From positions 2,604,001 through 2,668,000 of the forward strand of contig OZ244721.1 of the NCBI GenBank assembly GCA_965219235.1: a DNA stretch of 64,000 nucleotides, written 5' to 3'. The notes under the pieces are model-generated. The model made no database searches. It saw only the letters and a list, made by a program, of their open reading frames with translations, and was not told the origin of the DNA. Made by a program: the position numbers and the translations under genes. Shown here piece by piece: positions 42,921-50,918 of this stretch (its first letter is position 1; each line of letters starts with the position of its first letter). Source of the stretch: CBDHCC01 sp965219235 (lineage in GTDB: Bacteria > Pseudomonadota > Alphaproteobacteria > Sphingomonadales > Sphingomonadaceae).

Positions 42921-43346
42921 ATGCTCAAGTCCCTCTCCCTCCTCGCCGCACCCGCGCTGCTGATCGGCGGCCTGGGCGCCGCGCCCGCCGCGGCCGCGAC
43001 CCACGCCGGTCCTTCGGCCGGTGCCGTCGCGTGGGCCGACGGCTCGGCGGACCAGTATCGCGGCCGCTACACCCGCTACCGTCCGGGCGATCGCTACTAC
43101 GACCGCCAAGCCGAGCGGCGCTACGACCGCCGGCAGCAGCGCCGGTACGATCGTCGCTACGACGATCGCTGCGACAACGGCACCGGCGGCACGATCATCG
43201 GTGCGATCGCGGGCGGCCTCGTGGGCAACGGCGTCGCGCGCTACGGCGACAAGACCGAAGGCGCGATCATCGGAGCGCTGGCCGGCGGTGTGCTCGGCAA
43301 CGTGATCGACCGTCGCGACGATCCCTGCCGGCGCACCCGCCGCTGA
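42921..43346 (+). CDS. Secreted glycine-zipper 2TM-domain protein
   Basis: A 141-residue protein with a signal peptide (MLKSLSLLAAPALLIGGLGAAPAAAA). An Arg/Tyr/Asp-rich stretch (YYDRQAERRYDRRQQRRYDR) follows, then a glycine-zipper segment (TIIGAIAGGLVGNGVARYGD, GAIIGALAGGVLGNVI) framed by two cysteines. It probably sits in the outer membrane or periplasm. The gene is monocistronic and ends 75 bases before a strong terminator. Start at ATG with GGAGA eight bases upstream. Confidence 0.75.
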   Translation: MLKSLSLLAAPALLIGGLGAAPAAAATHAGPSAGAVAWADGSADQYRGRYTRYRPGDRYYDRQAERRYDRRQQRRYDRRYDDRCDNGTGGTIIGAIAGGLVGNGVARYGDKTEGAIIGALAGGVLGNVIDRRDDPCRRTRR

Positions 43347-43420
43347 TCCTCACACAGCTTCGGCCGGGCGACCGGCCGCGGCGGGTCCGGCGGCCTTGAC
43401 GTCCCGCGCCGTCGGATCCG

Positions 43421-43450
43421 GCCCTCCCCGCTCGCAGGAGCGGGGAGGGC
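43421..43450 (+). terminator. Strong hairpin followed by TTTG
   Basis: GCCCTCCCCGCTC (43421-43433) and GAGCGGGGAGGGC (43438-43450) pair perfectly around GCAG and are followed by TTTG. It lies between the convergent glycine-zipper gene and the DUF2846-like gene and should end transcription from the left. Confidence 0.75.
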
Positions 43451-43479
43451 TTTGCTGTGTGTGGGGCGACTGCTCCCGG

Positions 43480-43989
43480 TTACTGCGCGGGCTCTTTGCC
43501 CGCTTCGGCATCGGCCCGTGTGGGTCGTGGTGCGACGGTGCGGGGACCACGATCCTCCTCATCGACCATCTTGAGCTTACCACTCAATGACTCGAATGTT
43601 TTCTCGTCCGAGGGCGACAGATTCGGCCGGCCCATCAGGATGCCCATCTTGATCTTGCAGCGGACATACTGGGTCTCGTCCGCCTCGACTTCGAGGTTGA
43701 GGGTGTCCTTGGCTTCGCTTTCCGCGGTGAATTGGTGAGGCCCAGGCTCGGTCACCAGCAGGAAATACTTGCCGGCTCCCAGCGAACTGACCTTCTCTCC
43801 GGCCTCCTTCACGGCGCAGCCCATGATGAAGCCGGGACCGCCGGTCCGGTAGAACACGATCTGCCCCTTGCCCTCCGGTGGAGCGGGGACATCGATGGTT
43901 CGAGAGGTTTCACTCGTTGCCGGCTCCGCCTGAACCGCGGCCATCGGCAGCAGGGCCGCCACGGCCAGGCCTGCCATCTTGATGCTCAT
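43480..43989 (-). CDS. Secreted DUF2846-like protein
   Basis: A 169-residue protein with a signal peptide (MSIKMAGLAVAALLPMAAVQA). The middle portion, GKGQIVFYRTGGPGFIMGCAV, then SSLGAGKYFLLVTEPGPHQF and VEADETQYVRCKIKMG, follows the DUF2846 beta-sandwich pattern. The last 40 residues are Pro/Arg/Glu-rich. It begins 3 bases after the stop of the next upstream gene, with which it forms a two-gene operon. The function is unknown. Confidence 0.68.
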   Translation of the reverse strand: MSIKMAGLAVAALLPMAAVQAEPATSETSRTIDVPAPPEGKGQIVFYRTGGPGFIMGCAVKEAGEKVSSLGAGKYFLLVTEPGPHQFTAESEAKDTLNLEVEADETQYVRCKIKMGILMGRPNLSPSDEKTFESLSGKLKMVDEEDRGPRTVAPRPTRADAEAGKEPAQ

Positions 43990-43992
43990 TCG

Positions 43993-44565
43993 TCAGTCTC
44001 CCTGTTGTGAACTCGTCGAACCGCCTTGCGGGCCGGAAATCCGGAACTCCGTGTCCCGGGCGATCTTCGCGTTCGCGACCGTTCCGGGTTCCACCGTCAG
44101 GTTCCCTCCTTTCACCAGCAACCCCAGCACGCCGATCGTCGCGCCGATCGCGATCGCTTCGGCGGTGTTGTCGTCGCCCGTCCGCCCGAAGCGAAGGCTG
44201 CGAAGATCGATGTGCCGGCCTTCGAAATCCAGGAACCTCGCGGCGAGGATGAGTTCGCCGGCCGCTCCGCCGAAACCCGCCTTCGCGGCATGGACCACCT
44301 GTCCACTGCCCTTGGTGCCGGCCGGCACAAGCGCGCTGCCGTCGACGACGATGGGAGCCGCAAGACTGATGTGGAAGACATCGCCGGGGTGGCTGAGCTT
44401 CGAGCCGATCCGGTCGTCGATTCGGATGCGGACTTCCGTTCCCTTCGGCACCAGGACGGTGCGGGTCTCGATCACGAGCGAGGGCTCCGGCGGCAGCGAA
44501 AGCGGCTCTCCGGTGACCTGAAACAGGGTGCAAAGCAGAGCCAGCACCTGCAATCCGAACATCAT
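43993..44565 (-). CDS. Secreted hypothetical protein with a glycine-rich hydrophobic segment
   Basis: A 190-residue protein with a signal peptide (MMFGLQVLALLCTLFQVTG). A beta-rich domain (VLVPKGTEVRIRIDDRIGSK, FHISLAAPIVVDGSALVPAGT) resembles the surface-exposed folds of TrbI/VirB10- or DUF-type sandwich domains but is not assignable. A hydrophobic glycine-rich stretch (AIAIGATIGVLGLLVKGGN) follows near residue 140. It is the first of two secreted genes; cobT is 85 bases upstream on the same strand. No known family was recognised. Confidence 0.62.
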   Translation of the reverse strand: MMFGLQVLALLCTLFQVTGEPLSLPPEPSLVIETRTVLVPKGTEVRIRIDDRIGSKLSHPGDVFHISLAAPIVVDGSALVPAGTKGSGQVVHAAKAGFGGAAGELILAARFLDFEGRHIDLRSLRFGRTGDDNTAEAIAIGATIGVLGLLVKGGNLTVEPGTVANAKIARDTEFRISGPQGGSTSSQQGD

Positions 44566-44650
44566 CCGTCGATCTCCCCCAAGAACAACGAGCGAAGCGT
44601 CTACGATCGACGGGCGGACACGACAAGCCCGATCGTTCAAGGTCCTGTCA

Positions 44651-46480
44651 TCACCCCTCCGCGTCGAACAGCGCGGCGAGCTGTTCGATCAGCGCGCCGC
44701 CGAGCTGATCGGCGTCGGTGATCGTGACCGCCCGGCGGTAATAGCGGGTGACATCGTGGCCGATGCCGATGGCGGCGAGCTCGACCGGCGAGCGCCGCTC
44801 CACCCAGTCGATCACCTGGCGCAGGTGCTGCTCCAGATAGCCGCCGTGGTTCACGCTCAAGGTCGAGTCATCCACGGGCGCGCCGTCGGAGATGACCATC
44901 AGCACCTTGCGCTCCTCCGGTCGGGCGATCAGCCGGTCGTGCGCCCAGACCAGCGCCTCGCCGTCGATGTTCTCCTTCAAGAGCCCCTCGCGCATCATCA
45001 GGCCGAGCGAGGTCCGAGCGCGCCGGTAGGGCTCGTCGGCGCGCTTGTAGAGGATGTGGCGCAGGTCGTTGAGGCGGCCGGGCAGCGGCGGGCGGTCCTT
45101 GGCCAGCCAGTCCTCGCGCGCGTGCCCGCCCTTCCAGGCGCGCGTGGTGAAGCCCAGCACCTCGACCTTCACGCCGACCCGCTCCAGCGTGCGTGCCAGG
45201 ATGTCGGCGCAGATCGCGGCGATGGAGATCGGCCGGCCGCGCATGGAGCCGGAATTGTCGATCAAGAGCGTCACCACCGTGTCGCGGAACTCGGTCTCCC
45301 GCTCCACCTTGTAGGACAGCGACTGGGTCGGGTTCACGACCACGCGGGCCAGGCGGGCGGCGTCCAAGAGCCCCTCCTCCTGGTCGAAGTCCCAGGCGCG
45401 TGACTGCTGTGCCATCAGCCGGCGCTGGAGGCGGTTGGCCAGCCGCGTGACCGCGCCGCCCAGATGCGCCATCTGACCGTCGAGGAAGCCGCGCAGGCGG
45501 ACCAGCTCCTCGGCGTCGCACAGCTCGTCCGCGTCGATCGCCTCGTCGTACTTCGTGGTCCAGACCCGGTAGGCGAAGTCGGGGACCAGGCCGGTCGGGC
45601 GGTTGGGGCGCACCGGCCGCATCCCCTCCTCGCCCTCGCCGCCCTCGCCCTCGCCCTCGGCGTCCTCGGTATCGGCCTCGCCCTCCTTCTCGCCCTCGCC
45701 GCCCTCGTCCTTGCCCTGTTCGGGCCGCATCTCGACATCGCCGGGGCTGGGCGGCGTGTCGGCCCCGTCCTCGCCCTCGTCCGGCCGGTCGGTGTCGTCG
45801 CCGCCCTCCTCGTCCTCGCCCGGATCGGGTTCGTCGGAGTCGAGCGTCGGGTCGGCGTCGGTCAGGTCCAGGTCGCGCAACAGCTTGCCGACCAGTTCCG
45901 CGAAGTTCGCCTGGTCGTCCAGCGCCAGGCCGAGCGCGTCGAGGTCCGCCCCGCCCCTCTCCTCGATCCACGCGCGCACAAAGCCCACGGCCTCGCCCAC
46001 CCGCTCCGGCACCGGCTGTCCGGTCAGCCGCTCGCGCGCGAGCAGCTGGATGGCGGTCGAGAGCGGCACCTCGTCGGCCGAGCGCGCGCGGGCGATCGGG
46101 TCGGAGCGCAGGCGTTCGGCGAAGGCGGCGTCGAGATTCGCGCCGACGCCCGCCAGCCCGCGCGAGCCGAGCGCCTCCACGCGCGCGGTTTCCAGGGCGT
46201 CGTACACCGCGCGCGCCACCGGCTGGGTGGGCGCGCGGCCCGCATGGAGCGCGGGGTCGTGCAGCCGCCGGCGCAGCGCGTAGCCGTCCGCGAAACCGCG
46301 TGCGCGGGCGACATCTGCCGCAGGCAGATCACGGGGAGGTGTGGGCACCCGGATCTGCCCGCCCGACTGGCCGGGGCTCTCGGCGGTGAACCCCACCTCC
46401 ACCTCCGCGTCGCGGGCGAGCGCGCGGGCGGCGCCGGTCAGCGCGGCCTTGAAGGCGTCGAGCGGGGTGTCGGCGGTCAT
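44651..46480 (-). CDS. cobT: Cobaltochelatase subunit CobT
   Basis: The 609-residue product has an N-terminal helical region. Residues about 205-287 are a highly acidic Glu/Asp/Gly-rich linker. A C-terminal von Willebrand A domain has MIDAS residues in LLIDNSGSMRG (D408, S410, S412). This is the domain order of CobT, which with CobS forms an AAA+ chaperone that drives cobalt insertion by CobN. No cobN or other cobalamin gene is in the window. It lies downstream of cobS but is separated from it by a toxin-antitoxin pair. Confidence 0.92.
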   Translation of the reverse strand: MTADTPLDAFKAALTGAARALARDAEVEVGFTAESPGQSGGQIRVPTPPRDLPAADVARARGFADGYALRRRLHDPALHAGRAPTQPVARAVYDALETARVEALGSRGLAGVGANLDAAFAERLRSDPIARARSADEVPLSTAIQLLARERLTGQPVPERVGEAVGFVRAWIEERGGADLDALGLALDDQANFAELVGKLLRDLDLTDADPTLDSDEPDPGEDEEGGDDTDRPDEGEDGADTPPSPGDVEMRPEQGKDEGGEGEKEGEADTEDAEGEGEGGEGEEGMRPVRPNRPTGLVPDFAYRVWTTKYDEAIDADELCDAEELVRLRGFLDGQMAHLGGAVTRLANRLQRRLMAQQSRAWDFDQEEGLLDAARLARVVVNPTQSLSYKVERETEFRDTVVTLLIDNSGSMRGRPISIAAICADILARTLERVGVKVEVLGFTTRAWKGGHAREDWLAKDRPPLPGRLNDLRHILYKRADEPYRRARTSLGLMMREGLLKENIDGEALVWAHDRLIARPEERKVLMVISDGAPVDDSTLSVNHGGYLEQHLRQVIDWVERRSPVELAAIGIGHDVTRYYRRAVTITDADQLGGALIEQLAALFDAEG

Positions 46481-46490
46481 GGACGGTGGC

Positions 46491-46874
46491 TTACCAAAGC
46501 GTGCGGCAGCCGAAAGCGGCGATCTGCCGGTCGCGGGTGACGACGGTCAAATCCTCGATCAGCGCCTGTGCTGCGATCATCCGGTCGAACGGGTCGCCGT
46601 GCTCGCCCGCCAGCGAACCTGCGCGAAGCGCGTGGTCCTGTCGGATCGGCAGGGTCGAGAAGGCGTGCCGCTCCATCAGTGCCGGGAAGCGTTCGGCCGG
46701 GTCGCCGATATCAGGGAGGCGGCCGCGACGGAATTTGGTCGCGACCTCCCATGCGCTCGCTGGACTGACGTAAACGGTGGCGGCATCCTCGATGGCCGCA
46801 CGCACCGACGCGGGCAGCCGGCTCGTGCCCCTCCACCACCAGAGCGCCGCATGCGTGTCGAGCAGCAACGTCAC
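46491..46874 (-). CDS. PIN-domain toxin, VapC-like
   Basis: A 127-residue PIN nuclease. The acidic active site is D6 in LLLDTHAALWWW, E40 in SPASAWEVATK, D87/D91 in HGDPFDRMIAAQA and D105 in VTRDRQIAAF. PIN toxins cleave RNA when freed from their antitoxin. The GTG at 46874 overlaps the antitoxin stop (GTGA), the common TA arrangement. The longer ORF to 46913 would run inside the antitoxin. It is the second gene of the pair and ends 10 bases before the cobT start. Confidence 0.88.
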   Translation of the reverse strand: MTLLLDTHAALWWWRGTSRLPASVRAAIEDAATVYVSPASAWEVATKFRRGRLPDIGDPAERFPALMERHAFSTLPIRQDHALRAGSLAGEHGDPFDRMIAAQALIEDLTVVTRDRQIAAFGCRTLW

Positions 46875-47173
46875 AGTTGGTTGAGAGGATCGTCCGGGTG
46901 CCCGTTCTCCCACAGATCGAGCTCCTCATCCGGCAGCGGGTCGAACCAGACCGAATCGGGGATGTTCGCCAGCTCCGGCCAGCCGCCCGGCACCCGCTTC
47001 TTCGGCTTGGGCTCCTCATACGGCACCATCTTGGCCACTGGCACACCGTCCTTCGCCAGCACGATCTCCTCCCCCGCCCGCGCGCGTTCGAGCAGCTTGG
47101 AGTAGTTCGTCTTGGCCTCGTGGACGTTGACGATCTGCACGGTGGAAACAGCGATCTTCGCAGGCGCGTTCAC
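46871..47173 (-). CDS. Phd/YefM-family antitoxin
   Basis: A 100-residue protein with a Phd-like DNA-binding N-terminal half (VQIVNVHEAKTNYSKLLERA, then EEIVLAKDGVPVAKMVPYEE). The acidic C-terminus (WFDPLPDEELDLWENG) would wrap the toxin. The GTG at 47173 has GGGAG eight bases upstream and is preferred to the in-frame TTG at 47188. A perfect palindrome lies 17 bases upstream. The complex probably represses its own promoter. Confidence 0.87.
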   Translation of the reverse strand: MNAPAKIAVSTVQIVNVHEAKTNYSKLLERARAGEEIVLAKDGVPVAKMVPYEEPKPKKRVPGGWPELANIPDSVWFDPLPDEELDLWENGHPDDPLNQL

Positions 47174-47189
47174 GGCTTGAACTCCCAAG

Positions 47190-47211
47190 TGGACTAAGGC
47201 AACTTAGTCCA
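47190..47211. promoter_or_regulatory. Perfect palindrome, probable TA operator
   Basis: TGGACTAAG (47190-47198) and CTTAGTCCA (47203-47211) are perfect 9-bp arms around GCAA. It is AT-richer than the surroundings and lies between the cobS stop (47226) and the antitoxin start, where Phd-type antitoxins bind to repress their own operon. Confidence 0.75.
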
Positions 47212-47225
47212 CCTGTTCCATCCCT

Positions 47226-48227
47226 TCAAGCCGCCTTCGCCACGCTCTCCGGCAGGTCCTTGCCGAACACCCGCTGGTAGTATTCCGCCACCAGCGCGCG
47301 CTCCGCCTCGTCGCACTTGTTGAGGAAGGACAGGCGGAAGGCGAAGCCCACGTCCTTGAAGATCAGCGCGTTCTCCGCCCAGCTGATGACGGTGCGCGGG
47401 CTCATGACGGTCGAGATGTCGCCGTTCATGAAGCCCTGGCGGGTCAGCTCGGCGACCTTCACCATCTGGTCCACCGTCTTCTTGCCGCCGGGATTGTCGT
47501 ATTCGCCCGACTTGGCCAGCACGATCCGCGCCTCGGTCGCAGCGGGCAGGTAGTTCAAGCCCACGATGATGTTCCAGCGGTCCATCTGGCCCTGGTTGAT
47601 CTGCTGCGTGCCGTGATAGAGCCCGCTGGTGTCGCCCAGCCCCACCGTATTCGCGGTGGCGAACAGCCGGAAATATGGGTTGGGCCGGATGACCCGGTTC
47701 TGGTCGAGCAGGGTGAGCTTGCCGCCCGTTTCCAGCACGCGCTGGATCACGAACATGACGTCGGGGCGCCCCGCATCATATTCGTCAAACACCAGGGCGG
47801 TGGGGGTCTGCAGCGCCCAGGGGAGCAGGCCCTCCCGGAACTCCGTCACCTGCTGACCGTCGCGGAGCACGATGGCGTCGCGGCCGATCAGGTCGATGCG
47901 GCTGATGTGCGCGTCCAGGTTGATGCGCACGGTGGGCCAGTTCAGCCGCGCCGCCACCTGCTCGATGTGGGTGGACTTGCCGGTCCCGTGATAGCCCTGC
48001 ACCATCACGCGGCGGTTGTGCGCGAACCCCGCCAGGATGGCGAGCGTGGTGTCGGGGTCGAAGACGTAGGCGGGATCATGGTCCGGCACCCGCTCGTCGG
48101 CCTCGCTGAACGCCGGCACGGTCATGTCGGTGTCGATCCCGAAGATCTCGCGCACGTTGACGGTGGTGTCGGGCTTGTCGAGCACGGTGTCGGCGCGGCT
48201 GTCGGGCTGGGTGTTGCTGTCGGTCAT
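47226..48227 (-). CDS. cobS: Cobaltochelatase subunit CobS
   Basis: A 333-residue MoxR-like AAA+ ATPase. Walker A is QGYHGTGKST (about 78-86), Walker B is ALVFDEYDAGRPDV (about 145-151) and sensor 1 is in RLFATANTVGLGD. The N-terminal REIFGIDTDMTVPAF is typical of CobS. With CobT it powers cobalt insertion into hydrogenobyrinic acid diamide in the aerobic B12 route. ATG at 48227; the longer frame runs into the 179-bp repeat. The TA pair separates it from cobT. Confidence 0.94.
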   Translation of the reverse strand: MTDSNTQPDSRADTVLDKPDTTVNVREIFGIDTDMTVPAFSEADERVPDHDPAYVFDPDTTLAILAGFAHNRRVMVQGYHGTGKSTHIEQVAARLNWPTVRINLDAHISRIDLIGRDAIVLRDGQQVTEFREGLLPWALQTPTALVFDEYDAGRPDVMFVIQRVLETGGKLTLLDQNRVIRPNPYFRLFATANTVGLGDTSGLYHGTQQINQGQMDRWNIIVGLNYLPAATEARIVLAKSGEYDNPGGKKTVDQMVKVAELTRQGFMNGDISTVMSPRTVISWAENALIFKDVGFAFRLSFLNKCDEAERALVAEYYQRVFGKDLPESVAKAA

Positions 48228-48349
48228 GCGGGGGCTTTCGGACGGGCGCGGTGTCGGTGTGGAGCTAAGGCGTTGGTCGCGTGGCCGCAAGCTGGGGGTG
48301 GGGTGGGACGGCAGCTGGACGGCGGGCGCATGGCCGCGATTGGTTGGAG

Positions 48350-48528
48350 AGCGGACCTTCCTATCCCTCTCCCCTTCAGGGGAGAGGAGGGAGCCGCCGG
48401 AGGCGGCGGAAGGAGAGGGGAACGTTGCGAGGGATCGCAGCTCCACGCCCCATGCCGTGCCCCTCTCCCTCGCCGCTGTCGCGGCTCTCCCTCTCCCCTG
48501 AAGGGGAGAGGGATGATCGTACGTCCGC
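48350..48528 (-). repeat. 179-bp dispersed element, copy 2 (inverted)
   Basis: This is the reverse complement of 32928-33106 at equal length with few substitutions. Both terminal hairpins (CCCTCTCCCCTTCAGGGGAG and its mate) are intact. It fills most of the gene-free stretch 48228-48561 between cobS and the HxlR-type gene, and its right side may serve the end of the latter. The element contains no ORF of its own. Confidence 0.85.
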
Positions 48529-48561
48529 GTCTGCGTTGAAAGCCGTCAAACCCATTCCCCT

Positions 48562-49218
48562 TCACACCACAACCCGCTCCGGCAGCACGAACAGCCCCGC
48601 GAAGCGCTGCGCCAGGGCGGGGTCGCCCGTCACCGCGATCGTTTCCATCTGCGCCCCGCCGTAGATGACGCCCGCGATCGCCTGCGGAGGGCCGGCCAGC
48701 ACCACGGCCGCGTCCTTGGCCTCGCCCACCGCGACCGTCAGCTCGCCACCCGCCAGCGACAGCCGATAGCGCTCCGCCCCCATCTCCAGCCCGACCACCA
48801 TCTCCATGCCGTCGGCCCCCTCCCGGTCCAGCATGGTGCGCAGCGAGCCCAGCACGGAGGCGGCGCTGATCGGCAGGGTGGGGTCGTGGGCGGGCGAGCG
48901 CGCCGCCCAGCGGCCGAGCGACTGGAAGATCGGCTCCGACTCCCGGCCCCAGTCGGTCAGGTCGTAGACGGGCACGTTGGCGGGCGGCGGCAGCGTGCGG
49001 CGACACACCACGCCCGCCGCCTCCAGATCGGTGAGGCGCTGCGAGAGCACGTTGGCGCTGATCCCCGGCAGCCCGCCCTTCAGCTCGCCGAAGCGCTTGG
49101 GTGCCCACAGCAGCTCGCGCACCACCAGCAGCGCCCAGCGCTCGCCCAGCAGCTCCATCGCGTGGGCCGTCCCGCAGGCGTCGTCGTAGCGGCGTCTGGT
49201 TGTTTTTTCTGACTTCAT
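48562..49218 (-). CDS. HxlR-family regulator with C-terminal SCP2-like domain
   Basis: A 218-residue regulator. Residues about 8-105 form the HxlR winged helix: YDDACGTAHAMELLGERWAL, then LVVRELLWAPKRFGELKGGL and ISANVLSQRLTDLEAAGVV. The C-terminal half (about 115-215), with YRLSLAGGELTVAVGEAKDA and AGPPQAIAGVIYGG, looks like a sterol-carrier (SCP2) fold that could bind a small hydrophobic ligand. It diverges from a nine-gene run starting at 49319 and probably controls it. Most of the gene is GC-rich but the first 30 bases are AT-rich. Confidence 0.85.
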   Translation of the reverse strand: MKSEKTTRRRYDDACGTAHAMELLGERWALLVVRELLWAPKRFGELKGGLPGISANVLSQRLTDLEAAGVVCRRTLPPPANVPVYDLTDWGRESEPIFQSLGRWAARSPAHDPTLPISAASVLGSLRTMLDREGADGMEMVVGLEMGAERYRLSLAGGELTVAVGEAKDAAVVLAGPPQAIAGVIYGGAQMETIAVTGDPALAQRFAGLFVLPERVVV

Positions 49219-49220
49219 AG

Positions 49221-49235
49221 TTGCAATACGTAAGT
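49221..49235. promoter_or_regulatory. Candidate HxlR operator
   Basis: TTGCAATACGTAAGT, an imperfect TTGC...GTAA dyad, lies 3 bases upstream of the regulator start and 84 bases before the DUF1428 gene. Its AT-rich content and position suit an autoregulatory site. The match to known HxlR boxes is by eye only. Confidence 0.35.
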
Positions 49236-49318
49236 TCGAGGGGCATGGTGTTCAAGTGTCGAGTCGCCAGGAGTGGCGGCCGAGGCGGAAGAGGGCACCA
49301 AACTGAGGAGAAGACACT

Positions 49319-49690
49319 ATGAGCTACATCGACGGCTTCGTGCTTGCGGTCGAGACCGCCCGGCGCGACGAGTTCATCGACCACGCGCGGCGGATGGACT
49401 CCCTCTTCCTGACGTTCGGCGCGACCCGGATCGTGGAGTGCTGGGGCGACGACGTGCCGGACGGCAAGCTCACCGACTTCGCGCGGGCCGTGCACGCGAA
49501 GGAGGGGGAGACGGTGGCCTTTTCCTGGATCGAATGGCCCCACAAGGCGACCCGCGACGCGGCCATGACGCGCATGGAGACGGACGAGCGGTTCATGGCC
49601 GAACCGATGCCGTTCGACGGCAAGCGCATGATCTTCGGCGGGTTCGAGCCCGTCGTCGATCTGGGCGGCGGACGGGGAGAGGACCGATGA
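49319..49690 (+). CDS. DUF1428 family protein
   Basis: A 123-residue protein that begins MSYIDGFVLAVETARRDEF and has VVECWGDDVPDG-like text (RIVECWGDDVPDGKLTDFA) and FDGKRMIFGGFEPVV at the end. These are the conserved blocks of DUF1428 (an alpha/beta-barrel dimer of unknown role). It is the first gene of the run. A GAGGAG lies ahead of the start. Its stop overlaps the next gene (ATGA). Confidence 0.9.
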   Translation: MSYIDGFVLAVETARRDEFIDHARRMDSLFLTFGATRIVECWGDDVPDGKLTDFARAVHAKEGETVAFSWIEWPHKATRDAAMTRMETDERFMAEPMPFDGKRMIFGGFEPVVDLGGGRGEDR

Positions 49691-50460
49691 CCAACCCCCA
49701 GGGCACGCCGATCTGGTACGAGCTGCTGACCCCCGAGCCCGACGCGTCCAAGCGCTTCTACGACGACGTGATCGGCTGGACGATCGAGACGCGGCCGTCC
49801 GGCGAGATGGACTATCGCATGATCGACACCGGCGACGGGCTGGTCGGCGGCGTGATGCGGCTGACCGACGAGATGCGGCAAGGCGGGGCCAGGCCGACCT
49901 GGCTGTTCTACATCGGCGTCGAGGACGTGGACGCGACGGTCGCCCGGGTGGAGGCGGCGGGCGGCGGCGTGCTGATGCCCGCCTGGGACATCCCCGATGT
50001 CGGGCGGATGGCGTTCGTGGCCGATCCGCAGGGCCTCCCGTTCTATGTGATGCGCGGGGCGAGCGACGACGGCAGCGCCGCGTGGGACCGCACCGGCATG
50101 GGCAAGTGCAACTGGAACGAGCTCAACACCCCCGATCAGGCGGCGGCGCACGACTTCTACGCCACCATGTTCGGCTGGCGCTATCCCGACAGGATGCCGA
50201 TGGGCGACATGGGCGACTACATCTTCGTCGAGGCCGCCGGCGAGACGATCGGCGCGACCATGCCAGGCCGGCCCGACGGCCCGCCGCCCGGCTGGTTGTT
50301 CTACTTCCGCGCGCCCGACATCGACGCCGCCGTGGAGCGGGTACGGCGGGGCGGCGGCACGGTCCACATGGGGCCGCAGGAGGTGCCGGGCGGCGACCGG
50401 GTCATCGTCGCCGGCGATCCGCACGGCGTCGTGTTCGGCGTCGCCGCGCCGGGTGCGTAA
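49687..50460 (+). CDS. Two-domain VOC family protein
   Basis: A 257-residue protein with two glyoxalase/bleomycin-resistance-fold halves. The first half is about 5-120 (IWYELLTPEPDASKRFYDDV, WTIETRPSG) and the second about 135-255 (CNWNELNTPDQAAAHDFYAT, FGWRYPDRMPMG). Such pairs bind metal or small electrophiles. The reaction here is not known. It overlaps DUF1428 by four bases and the GFA gene by one (TAATG). Confidence 0.87.
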   Translation: MTNPQGTPIWYELLTPEPDASKRFYDDVIGWTIETRPSGEMDYRMIDTGDGLVGGVMRLTDEMRQGGARPTWLFYIGVEDVDATVARVEAAGGGVLMPAWDIPDVGRMAFVADPQGLPFYVMRGASDDGSAAWDRTGMGKCNWNELNTPDQAAAHDFYATMFGWRYPDRMPMGDMGDYIFVEAAGETIGATMPGRPDGPPPGWLFYFRAPDIDAAVERVRRGGGTVHMGPQEVPGGDRVIVAGDPHGVVFGVAAPGA

Positions 50461-50918
50461 TGGCGGGCTGGTCTCTCCCGATGGCGGGCGGCTGCCGGTG
50501 CGGGCAGGTGCGGGTTCGACTGTCGGACGCTCCGATGCTGACGAGCGCGTGCCACTGCACGGGGTGCCAGCGGATGACCGGCAGCGCCTTCTCGCTGACC
50601 GTCACCGTGCCGGGCTCCGGCTTCGAGGTGACGGAGGGCGAGCCGGTCGTCGGCGGGCCGCACGGCGAGGCGCGGCACCACCACTGCCCGCATTGCCTGA
50701 GCTGGGTCTTCACCCGCCCGCCAGCGGCGATGGGCGACTTCGTCAACGTCCGCGCCACCATGCTCGACGACACCGGCTGGTTCGTGCCATTCCTGGAGAG
50801 CTGCACCTCGGAAAAGCTCGCCTGGGCACAGACGCCCGCCGTCCACAGCTACGAACATTTCCCGCCAGTGGATGATTACGAACGGCTGATCGCCGATTTC
50901 AAGGAGACACACTCATGA
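50460..50918 (+). CDS. GFA (glutathione-dependent formaldehyde-activating) family protein
   Basis: A 152-residue zinc protein. The ligands are in GGCRCGQVRVRL, CHCTGCQRMTGSAFS and HHHCPHCLSWVFTRP, giving the seven-cysteine GFA pattern. Gfa adds formaldehyde to glutathione in Paracoccus, but most members are unproven. Presence near three GST genes fits glutathione chemistry. It overlaps the VOC genes on both sides (TAATG before, ATGA after). Confidence 0.88.
   Translation: MAGWSLPMAGGCRCGQVRVRLSDAPMLTSACHCTGCQRMTGSAFSLTVTVPGSGFEVTEGEPVVGGPHGEARHHHCPHCLSWVFTRPPAAMGDFVNVRATMLDDTGWFVPFLESCTSEKLAWAQTPAVHSYEHFPPVDDYERLIADFKETHS

Noticed and set aside
44651..48227. A cobalamin biosynthesis cluster
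   Set aside because: Only CobS and CobT are present; no cob/cbi enzyme gene lies within the window.
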